Source: Methanobacteriaceae archaeon (GTDB lineage: Archaea; Methanobacteriota; Methanobacteria; Methanobacteriales; Methanobacteriaceae). Taken from it: a stretch of DNA of 28,850 bases. A program made the position numbers and the translations under genes. Shown here piece after piece: positions 1-6,774 of this stretch. Under the pieces are notes generated by a model. That model was not told where the DNA came from and did not search any database. It saw nothing but the letters and a program-made list of their open reading frames with translations. How positions within the stretch are numbered: position 1 is the stretch's first letter; each line of letters opens with the position of its first letter. The stretch lies in NCBI GenBank assembly GCA_013403005.1, contig JACBOA010000021.1, forward strand, positions 1 through 28,850, given 5' to 3'.

Positions 1-31
<31 letters not shown>

Positions 32-94
32 CATTAATTTCATACCAGAAAACAACCTGAAGATAGAAAACCATATAGAAAAAATTGACCATTA

Positions 95-430
95 ATGGGA
101 AATCTTTCTAAATTAGACACTGAAGATGACCATGAAACCATTGTAGAATTATCCATGCTCATATCAGCTCATTACATCAATGCAGCACTTTACTCCAATG
201 GTAGGTTAAGGCCAGATAAGGACTTAAAACATAATAGAATCCCCGGGACTCTCATGAGAGAAAAGTATTTCGATGAGCAAAGCAGGACTATCAGCAATCT
301 TTTCCATGAACTGGAAGAAATGCGTCCCAGCCAGGTTTATGGTACTGGTAAAAACGGTGCAACTGATGAAAGAGCCCTGGAGATCTTATCCTATATTAAA
401 GAATTTTCTGAGGCACTTATATATGTTTAA
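95..430 (+). CDS. HEPN-like small protein of a nucleotidyltransferase-linked module
   Basis: A 111-residue, helical, charged protein whose stop overlaps the start of the downstream nucleotidyltransferase by 8 bp, the layout of HEPN-MNT toxin-antitoxin pairs. It aligns with the conceptual translation of the broken gene at 6180-6524: both share an AHYI/LHYI segment and a C-terminal block of the form ELExxRxxxxYGxxxNG (here ELEEMRPSQVYGTGKNG, about residues 72-88). HEPN membership is inferred from size, context and the shared pattern, not from a clear catalytic RX4-6H motif. An RTISNLFH stretch fits that spacing but is not conserved in the second copy. The N-terminus is about 12 residues shorter than in the second copy, and an in-frame TGA lies just upstream of the ATG, so the start is limited to 95 or later. 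No good Shine-Dalgarno is seen. Confidence 0.6.
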   Translation: MGNLSKLDTEDDHETIVELSMLISAHYINAALYSNGRLRPDKDLKHNRIPGTLMREKYFDEQSRTISNLFHELEEMRPSQVYGTGKNGATDERALEILSYIKEFSEALIYV

Positions 431-1004
431 GGACGCTGTTAAGTTCACTCAACAAATAAAGGATATTGATAGAATTTTATCAGTGGTTCTTTTTGGATCA
501 GTTGCAAGGGGAGAGTATGATAGGGAATCTGATGTTGATATATTGATTATTTATTCTGATAAAGATCCAGAAATTATTAAAAAAATTAACCACCTGGCAC
601 CAGAAAATTTCCAGATCTTACACCTTACCCTAGATGATTTAGCAGAAGAACCAACCCTTGCCGGTGCACTTTCAGGTGAGGGAATACTTTTACACGGCAA
701 ACCAGTAACCTTATCCTTGTCAAATGAAGATTTAAAGTCCCAGATGATAATTGCCTATGACACCACCGACTTGGAGAGGAGTATCCGTAGTAAGTTATAC
801 AGAGCTCTATATGGTGGAAGTTCAACTTATTACAAAGGCGGAGTCAAAAAGAAAAAAATATATCCTGGTATTTTAGATAAAATAAAAGCTAAAAAACTGG
901 CTAAATCTGTTATATTAGTGGAACGTCACAACGCACCTGAAATAACTAAAACTCTAAGCTATTACCATGCCAAATGGAAGGAGATACCGGTGTGGACTTA
1001 CTAG
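423..1004 (+). CDS. MNT-type nucleotidyltransferase with extended C-terminal domain
   Basis: A 193-residue protein starting at the ATG at 423, inside the last codons of the upstream gene. Residues 19-42 carry the nucleotidyltransferase signature: G25-S26 followed after ten residues by D37-x-D39 (GSVARGEYDRESDVD). Known MNT antitoxins of this family inactivate HEPN partners by adding AMP, so an antitoxin role is plausible. Residues about 105-193 form a second domain not present in minimal MNT proteins. It contains a conserved LYG, a glycine-rich segment and a terminal VW, and it aligns with the C-terminus of the protein at 5573-6190. Longer in-frame ATG starts exist back to 273, but they would read through the HEPN-like gene. 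The start at 423 gives the usual domain boundary and overlap. Confidence 0.8.
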   Translation: MFKDAVKFTQQIKDIDRILSVVLFGSVARGEYDRESDVDILIIYSDKDPEIIKKINHLAPENFQILHLTLDDLAEEPTLAGALSGEGILLHGKPVTLSLSNEDLKSQMIIAYDTTDLERSIRSKLYRALYGGSSTYYKGGVKKKKIYPGILDKIKAKKLAKSVILVERHNAPEITKTLSYYHAKWKEIPVWTY

Positions 1005-1106
1005 GAAACCGATGAATCCAGCTCACTTATCAGAATGGTCATAAAATTACTTTTCTCACAATTTGACTTTAAAGAAGCCATCAGTATCATAAAAAAGGAG
1101 TTAAAC

Positions 1107-1895
1107 ATGAAAATAGAAATTCTATCCTGGAATGTAAACGGTCTCAGAGCACGATATAATAATGGACATCTTGATTGGTTACAAGATGAGAACCCAGATA
1201 TATTCTGCTTGCAAGAAATAAAGGCTACCAAAGATCAGGTAAAAGAAACTTTAAATGGATTCGATGATTATCATTCCTTTTATTCCTCTTCAACTATAAC
1301 TCCAGGTTTTAGTGGAGTTGCTATTTACTCTAAAATCAAACCAAACAAGGTAATTCGTAGTTTTGGAGATGGAAAATACCAAGAAGAAGGCAGGATTCTC
1401 AAAGCAGAATACGATGATTTCATCCTTTTAAACATCTATTTCCCTACTGGTGCTAATTCAGATAAAAATATCCAGGAAAAAAACCTCCATCATAAATTAA
1501 TGTTTTATGAAAGTTTCTTAAACCTAACAGAATCTTTATCATCTTCAGGTGAGAGAGTATTAGTTTGTGGAGATTTCAACATTGCTCATAAACCATTGGA
1601 TCTTGCTAACCCTAAAAATGCATCCAAAAAGCCAGGATTCCTTCAAATAGAAAGAGCAATTATTGACAGATTAATATCCCAGGGGTATACAGATACCTTC
1701 CGTGAATTTAATCAGGAACCCCATCACTATACCTGGTGGAGTAACATGTACAACCTCAGAGAAAAAAATATAGGAATGCGTTTGGACCACTTCTTTGCTA
1801 CCCTAAATCTTAAAGATCATATTAAAGATGCTTATATTCGTCCTGACATCATGGGATCTGACCATTGTCCTATAGGAATTGATATTCAAATCTAA
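1107..1895 (+). CDS. xth: Exodeoxyribonuclease III / AP endonuclease (ExoIII family)
   Basis: A 262-residue ExoIII-family nuclease that cuts DNA 5' of abasic sites and degrades 3' ends in base-excision repair. Expected active-site residues are visible: NVNG near residue 9, E37 (LQEIKA), Y111, D156 and N158 (GDFNIAH), D227 (RLDHFF) and D252-H253 (GSDHCPIG). The start at 1107 is chosen because AAAAAAGGAG lies just upstream and the family begins with this MKIEILSWNVNG stretch. An in-frame ATG at 1035 would add 24 residues unlike the family. The Methanothermobacter homologue Mth212 is also known to nick DNA at uracil, so a uridine-endonuclease activity is possible here but not provable from sequence. 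No neighbour is obviously in the same operon. Confidence 0.95.
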   Translation: MKIEILSWNVNGLRARYNNGHLDWLQDENPDIFCLQEIKATKDQVKETLNGFDDYHSFYSSSTITPGFSGVAIYSKIKPNKVIRSFGDGKYQEEGRILKAEYDDFILLNIYFPTGANSDKNIQEKNLHHKLMFYESFLNLTESLSSSGERVLVCGDFNIAHKPLDLANPKNASKKPGFLQIERAIIDRLISQGYTDTFREFNQEPHHYTWWSNMYNLREKNIGMRLDHFFATLNLKDHIKDAYIRPDIMGSDHCPIGIDIQI

Positions 1896-1910
1896 AATTT
1901 TATTTTAGAA

Positions 1911-2389
1911 TTATAAATCTTCACTAATTTTTAAAACCCTTTCATATTCCTTTTCCGATATATTAAATCCAGATGAATATTAAAAGATCTAAGTTTTCCT
2001 TAAAATCAATTTTCTCATCAGCAGCTGCTCTAAGTAAAATACCAATAGTACCAGTAATATTTAAACCCATTAATTTAGCAGTTTTCCTGGCCTGCCCATC
2101 ATCAATAATTAAAAGGTCATCAATTTCTGTCGCGAGAATAATAGCCTCAGATTCACCTCTATCCAGATTAATAGCCATCGAATCATAGCTAAAGTATTTT
2201 CCACCTTTTTAACTTTTATCCAATCGGCAGAAGATACTACATCACTTCCCGGTTTTTTGTCACCAAAAACCACTATTTCTCGGTATACTTCTGGAGGAAT
2301 GTATATTTCTTTAAAATAATCTTTTAGTAGATTTATTCTACTTATAATTGACAATGCAATTAGGGAGTTGAATTAGATACAACAATCAT
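1911..2389 (-). pseudogene. DUF3368 PIN-domain toxin, broken by three frameshifts
   Basis: Translating three frames in sequence rebuilds one DUF3368-type PIN protein of about 159 codons, the normal family length. The ATG at 2389 overlaps the UPF0175 gene by ATGA and encodes MIVVSNSTP, then meets TAA at 2360-2362. One extra C in the CCC run (2363-2365) would continue into LIALSIISRINLL. That frame runs to about 2180, where it must shift to MAINLDRGESEAI...IIDDGQARKTAK, the usual PIN core with LDRGE and DDGQAR. That frame stops at 1963, but a third shift near 1975 restores SGFNISEKEYERVLKISEDL and a stop at 1911, the family's usual C-terminus. PIN proteins of this family are predicted RNase toxins. 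This copy cannot make a full-length product without correction, so it is either decayed or affected by several sequencing errors. Confidence 0.8.
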
Positions 2390-2658
2390 GGTCCTAACAC
2401 TTTTTTAAGATTTTCCAGATCCTCTATTGCATCATCTGCAGTATAATCAATGGGAACATGCTTTTCATTAAGGAGTAAAATCATTTCCCAACGATTCAAA
2501 CCCGCTAACTCTGCAGATTTTCCCAGTGATAATTCACCCTCACGATATAACTCAACAGCGAGTGAACGTTTTATCAGACCTTCTGACTGGTCTTTTTTTA
2601 TCTTCAAGTTAGCTAAAAATGAACTTGGTAAGTTTACTTCAGCCTTTACTGGTCCCAT
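2386..2658 (-). CDS. UPF0175 family antitoxin (partner of DUF3368 PIN toxin)
   Basis: A 90-residue UPF0175 protein. The family pattern is clear: LAVELYREGELSLGKSAELA (about residues 33-52), a helix-turn-helix-like segment, then GLNRWEMILLLNEKHVPIDY and a short acidic tail with DLENL. UPF0175 proteins sit upstream of DUF3368 PIN-domain toxins and are taken to be the antitoxin and possible DNA-binding autoregulator. Its stop overlaps the start of the next gene by ATGA. A TATA-like TATAAAT (2687-2681) lies about 25 bp upstream of the ATG, which suggests a very short leader or leaderless transcript. It is intact although its partner is not. Confidence 0.85.
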   Translation of the reverse strand: MGPVKAEVNLPSSFLANLKIKKDQSEGLIKRSLAVELYREGELSLGKSAELAGLNRWEMILLLNEKHVPIDYTADDAIEDLENLKKVLGP

Positions 2659-2733
2659 ATAAATCCATCACTAGTAAATTATTTATAGTACACTTAATTA
2701 TTTAATTTTTATTACCAATGCATCCTTTAACCT

Positions 2734-3837
2734 TTAAATCTGCCTGATCTTACCCTCAACAGCAGCCTTCAATATCAGCCCGGTAAATGGGACTGTATGG
2801 GAACGTCCGTTTATGTTAAAGGTTAGTGCATGCCTGTCCGTACCAGTGAAGTACTCAGTTTTTTGTTTATTCTCCCGTTGAGATGCAATACCATCCTTGT
2901 AGGCTTCTATGGCTATGATCTTCCTGAGGTCTATGTTTATGGTTCTCTTGGAACCAATAAACACCAATCTCTTGTTGGTTAAAACCAGGGTTCCCTGGTC
3001 TATATTGCGAAGCTCTTCATGGGATTCGCTCCGGGCAGCCACACTTCCCATACGGAAGGAAACACCCTTAGCCACCCTTATGGTAGGCCCGCCATATGCA
3101 CCACGAGTATGTCTAACCGCACGTGCCTCCCGAAGAGTAATACCACCCAAAACCACACAGGCCTCCTCACCTTTCTTTAACATAATAGGAGGATTAGGTA
3201 TGGTACTTAAATTCACATTACCAGCATCTAATTGATTAACAAAATTTACCAGATCATTCTGGGCGGCTTTCTGTTCCATGATACGTTTTTCCTCATTGGA
3301 CAAGCCACCATGCGCTATACGGGTCCATTCATCCTCAGTTAAGGTTTTCCTACCGTATCTCTTCCAAAAATCAGAACTAATATCATATATAGCCTTGAAC
3401 AAATAATTTTTACCTTTCTGTTCAAAAACAGCACCACAGTACTCACATTCTAAGATATTCTTGGTGGAAAGAATTCCTTTATAGGTTTTAGGTGTGAGGG
3501 GATTGTGGTTGCAGGCCGGGCAGAGTTCCCTCCAAGACTCAGAACCATCTGGAGGCAGGTACTCTGCATCAGGAACTTCATCAGGACATTCTTCTGGAAA
3601 CTCCTCGGTTTCAAGGCTCCTGGTAGGGGATTCTTCTGCAGGAATTTGATTGGATGGTGATTCTTTATATTGCTTTAAATCAGCACCGCACTCCAGACAG
3701 AACTTAGCATTCCAGGGATTTATATTTCCACATGAAGGGCAGGGCTCACCCCTCTCATCTAACAAGAAACCACACTCCATGCAGAAATGAGCTTCTTCTG
3801 GATTTTCAGTTGCACACTGGGGACATTTCATTTTCAA
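2734..3837 (-). CDS. Double zinc-ribbon protein with C-terminal PH/GRAM-like domain
   Basis: A 367-residue protein. Residues 1-52 hold two zinc ribbons (C5-x2-C8 with C19-x2-C22, and C33-x2-C36 with C47-x2-C50). After an acidic linker a third CxxC pair follows (CPAC ... CEYC, about residues 105-135). The last 90 residues contain LVLTNKRLVFIGSKRTINI and a following IIAIEAYKDGI, the pattern of bacterial/archaeal PH- or GRAM-like domains, which often bind membranes or proteins. There is no signal peptide or membrane segment, so it is probably cytoplasmic or peripheral. AGGGGTG before the ATG supports the start. The specific function is unknown. Confidence 0.75.
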   Translation of the reverse strand: MKMKCPQCATENPEEAHFCMECGFLLDERGEPCPSCGNINPWNAKFCLECGADLKQYKESPSNQIPAEESPTRSLETEEFPEECPDEVPDAEYLPPDGSESWRELCPACNHNPLTPKTYKGILSTKNILECEYCGAVFEQKGKNYLFKAIYDISSDFWKRYGRKTLTEDEWTRIAHGGLSNEEKRIMEQKAAQNDLVNFVNQLDAGNVNLSTIPNPPIMLKKGEEACVVLGGITLREARAVRHTRGAYGGPTIRVAKGVSFRMGSVAARSESHEELRNIDQGTLVLTNKRLVFIGSKRTINIDLRKIIAIEAYKDGIASQRENKQKTEYFTGTDRHALTFNINGRSHTVPFTGLILKAAVEGKIRQI

Positions 3838-4039
3838 ACACCCCTAAATATTTAAAGATCATAGGAAGATGAATACCTCCCCCATTAATAATTAGCATTA
3901 ATATCCAGGATAAATTTAATTTGTCAGATAGGTTTTCATCTATTATTTTTTTCATCATGAAATCCTCATGAAATCAATATATTTCATTTCTTCTATTAGT
4001 ATCATTATTATCCTGTTTTTTAACCAAATCTCTTACTAT

Positions 4040-5368
4040 TTAGATCTTAGTGGAAGCTTCCAATAGAGAATCGATAAATGATTGGATTAGGTCTAATTTG
4101 GCCAGTTTATTGATCCATTTGGATGGTATTTGACTGGCTCCATAGTAGGCTCCTGCCAATTGTCCGTATATAGCCCCGGTAGTATCTGCATCCTCACCCA
4201 AATTCACAGCCAGCAAACATCCTTCCTGAAAGTTATCACTATTATAAAAAGCCCATAATGCTGCCTCTAATGATTTAACCACATATCCCCTCCCCCTGAT
4301 CTCAGGGGGTTTTTTATCTTTATATGAACCAGCTGCCACTTCATCAATTTCAGGTGCTAGGGGATTGTCCTCCCAGTATCCTTCTATAAGGGAGTAACGG
4401 GGAGATAGTAGCTCATTTTTATCTGCACCTATCAGTGCTCCGTGTATGAGGCTGCCCAGATACCGGCAGGCATCAACTGCTAGGGGATGGTTATGGGTGG
4501 TGCGGCTGCTGAGACCAGAGCAATCAATAGCCCGAATAGGATAACTCATATAAAAAAGTGGCACTGGTGCCAGGCGCATCAGGGACCCGTTACCAGCTGA
4601 AAGTTCATGATCAGGTCCTGGATAAGGTTCACCAGTTTCATCAAAGGTTTTCAAAGCCTGAAGGGTGGTGTTGCCAATGTCAAAACAGTCCCCCATAACT
4701 GAGAGATGTCCTTCCTTGTACCAGCACTGGTAACGTGATAGCTGGTCTATGGGGTCAAATTTTTGCTTTTTGATGAGGCTTTCCATTAGACATAGTGCCA
4801 GACTGGTATCATCAGTCCACATTCCAGGCTCCAGGTTAAAGGGCCCTCCCCCTATCATGTCATGGACTGGTTGGAATGTGCCAGGACTCTTAAACTCCAG
4901 GGGAGCTCCCAGGGCATCACCAACTGCCAGCCCCAGAATAGCACCTCTGAACCTGTCCATGATCTCTTCTTTAACCTGCTCCAGCCTGACTAGGATCTTC
5001 ACCATCCTTCCATCATCTAACAAGCTCCCGATAGAGCCTTCATCTATCCGCTCAGCATTAACCAGGTGTATGAATAAACTCTGCAGAGTGGCCAAATCTG
5101 CATTTTTCAAAGAATCAGGGTCATCTAAATATTTCTCTACCTCATCCAACCCGTGAAAACTATGTCCCCTGTTTTTATGGTACAAGTCCCGTATAAATCT
5201 ATTTACCTTAAAAGAGTAAGATATACAGGGTAAATGTCCATTCTCAGATTTTACAGTGTAAAATTGGTTTCCCATATCCCTGAAATAGGGTAAATATGCA
5301 ACTAGACATTCTATATCATCTAAATTAGGTAAGCGTGGTTCCTTTCCATAACCATTAAAATTCTTCAT
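4040..5368 (-). CDS. ADP-ribosylglycohydrolase with N-terminal extension
   Basis: A 442-residue protein. Residues about 138-435 are an ADP-ribosylglycohydrolase (DraG/ARH fold) that removes ADP-ribose from proteins or other targets using a two-metal centre. Visible motifs are GLAVGDALGAPLE (146-158), MWTDDTSLA with D186-D187, GNGSLMRLAPVPL, TTHNHPLAV, and GEDADTTGAIYGQLAGAYYG (391-410) with the metal-binding D393/D395. The N-terminal 130 residues (LVAYLPYF ... VNRFIRDLYHKN) are extra to the catalytic domain and resemble small DUF6508-type proteins; that match is from memory and is weaker. The start is supported by GGAGG nine bases upstream of the ATG. It is monocistronic. Its target is unknown, and no mono-ADP-ribosyltransferase is seen in the window. 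Confidence 0.88.
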   Translation of the reverse strand: MKNFNGYGKEPRLPNLDDIECLVAYLPYFRDMGNQFYTVKSENGHLPCISYSFKVNRFIRDLYHKNRGHSFHGLDEVEKYLDDPDSLKNADLATLQSLFIHLVNAERIDEGSIGSLLDDGRMVKILVRLEQVKEEIMDRFRGAILGLAVGDALGAPLEFKSPGTFQPVHDMIGGGPFNLEPGMWTDDTSLALCLMESLIKKQKFDPIDQLSRYQCWYKEGHLSVMGDCFDIGNTTLQALKTFDETGEPYPGPDHELSAGNGSLMRLAPVPLFYMSYPIRAIDCSGLSSRTTHNHPLAVDACRYLGSLIHGALIGADKNELLSPRYSLIEGYWEDNPLAPEIDEVAAGSYKDKKPPEIRGRGYVVKSLEAALWAFYNSDNFQEGCLLAVNLGEDADTTGAIYGQLAGAYYGASQIPSKWINKLAKLDLIQSFIDSLLEASTKI

Positions 5369-5572
5369 CTATAGTATCCTCCAATTAATATCACCGCCTC
5401 ACTTTGATAGAAAAAAATCTGTATCTTATTTTCTATTTACCTTTTCTCATGTAAATATGCGCCAAAGTGAAATTTTTCTTTGAAAGGTTCCTAGGTTTCT
5501 GATGGTTTTCGAACTAAATTTTTTAGGACAAATCAGGAAATCAAAAATTATTGGGGAGGAATTTAAACTAGA

Positions 5573-6190
5573 TTAGACCCAAACCTTAATTATTTTATAT
5601 TGAACATTTTTTTCATGGAACAGTTCCAGTACTTCATCCACATGGGATGCATCAATTAAAAAAGTTGCTCTACCCATTTTCTTTCCCTGTTCCTGGACTA
5701 TCCCCTTACCTTCATTAAAATATTCTTTGCCACCATGGATGGATTTCACCTGGTATCCGTACAATCTCCTTTTAACGAACATCTTATCCCTGGCTGGCAG
5801 GCCCTTAAAACTGTATGAAATGAAAGCAGAAGGTTTAAGATAATCTTCTTTGCCCAGTATTCTAGATGGAAGTGCATATAACACCACCCCATCTTTAGCT
5901 ACTTCCCAGAGGAATTCGGAATCAATATTCTCATTCTTATTCATAAATACAAATGAGAAGGGGTTATCCATATGGTATTTCTTTTCCACCTCACCAGCAA
6001 GTTTATGAACCAATCGCCCCTCCTCACCTATTTCAGGATCATGGTCTGCATCAAAATAGAGTAAAATATCAATATCACTCTTTTTATGCATTTCTCCTCT
6101 GGCAGCTGAACCAAATAGCACTACTGCTTCCAGAGATGATATTTTACTTAATTTCCTGGCCAGCTCAAAGGAAATAACTTCAACATTCAT
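5573..6190 (-). CDS. MNT-type nucleotidyltransferase, second cassette
   Basis: A 205-residue protein starting at the ATG at 6190, which overlaps the end of the upstream HEPN-like pseudogene (stop at 6180) by 11 bp. GSAARGEMHKKSDID (G27-S28 ... D39-x-D41) is the complete nucleotidyltransferase motif. Its C-terminal half aligns with the protein at 423-1004: LGKEDYLKP ... RRLYG, a GG-containing turn, KGIVQEQGKKMGRATFLID, and a terminal KVW. This common C-terminal domain is about 90 residues long and I cannot assign it. As the putative antitoxin/modifier of a HEPN partner it is still intact, which fits the rule that antitoxin genes can outlive their toxins. A start five codons upstream (6205) is possible but less likely. 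Confidence 0.8.
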   Translation of the reverse strand: MNVEVISFELARKLSKISSLEAVVLFGSAARGEMHKKSDIDILLYFDADHDPEIGEEGRLVHKLAGEVEKKYHMDNPFSFVFMNKNENIDSEFLWEVAKDGVVLYALPSRILGKEDYLKPSAFISYSFKGLPARDKMFVKRRLYGYQVKSIHGGKEYFNEGKGIVQEQGKKMGRATFLIDASHVDEVLELFHEKNVQYKIIKVWV

Positions 6191-6524
6191 CTTTCCATCT
6201 CTCAATAACTCTTAAAATCTGTAAAGTCTTTTTGATGGTATCTCCGTTTCCTTTAACTCCGTACCATCTCCCGTGCCTTAATGTTTCCAATTCTGAAAAT
6301 GCATCTGCAATCTCATCATCATCGTTTTCCCTTAAAAACCTTAAAAGACCTGTATGAATATCTTTATGGACCCCATATTTCTTTTCAGAGCCATAAGCAA
6401 TTTAATGTAAAGCACAACCATATACCAGTTCCACAACAGAACTTACATTTTTGTCACTATCCTTAAGTATTTCTATTGAATTTTTTATCTCGTTAGCTCT
6501 TTCTAGGTGTCCCTTGGCTTTCAT
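6180..6524 (-). pseudogene. HEPN-like toxin gene with an in-frame stop
   Basis: Reading from the ATG at 6524 gives a 114-codon frame that overlaps the nucleotidyltransferase start, interrupted by a single TAA at 6402-6404 (codon 41). The context reads ...YGCALH-stop-IAYGSEKKYG..., where a Tyr codon would match the HYI of the first cassette. After the stop the frame stays open to 6180 and contains HTGLLRFLREN, then ELETLRHGRWYGVKGNG, the same block as in the protein at 95-430. One base change (TAC or TAT to TAA) explains the lesion. Decay, a sequencing error or stop-codon readthrough are all possible. UAA is not a known recoding codon in methanogens, so pyrrolysine (UAG) is excluded. Confidence 0.75.
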
Positions 6525-6774
6525 AAAATACCTCTGTTTTATGAGTTTAGAAATCATCATATAAATATTTTCTGTATTCATATAACATAAATTCTGTTAT
6601 TTAAGTACATAAAATGAGCTGGTGGATTTTTCCTTAGATATATATCATAAATTGAGTGTTCACTAGCAAAGATTTCCTACCTGATTAAAGATAGTAGAAC
6701 CATTCTTTTTTAACAACAATATCCATAATCATTAAATATTCACAATTATAAGAACAATATAAATAAGGGATTTA

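Noticed and set aside
40..94. Possible frameshifted N-terminal extension of the HEPN-like gene at 95 (frame reading NNLKIENHIEKIDH)
   Set aside because: It is weakly similar to the first helix of the second copy, but the match is short, ends in TAA and has no start codon.
280..330. RTISNLFH as a catalytic HEPN RX4-6H motif
   Set aside because: Spacing fits, but the aligned segment of the second copy has neither the Arg nor the His.
355..430. Long plus-strand frame starting at 273 as the nucleotidyltransferase start
   Set aside because: Residues before 423 are the HEPN-like gene read in another frame; the ATG at 423 gives the domain boundary and the usual overlap.
5395..5470. CACTTTG ... CAAAGTG inverted pair upstream of the ADP-ribosylglycohydrolase
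   Set aside because: The arms are short, about 55 bp apart, and not tied to a promoter; likely chance in AT-rich DNA.
6402..6404. Recoded stop (selenocysteine or pyrrolysine) in the HEPN-like gene
   Set aside because: The codon is TAA, while known recoding in methanogens uses TGA or TAG; a nonsense mutation of a Tyr codon is simpler.
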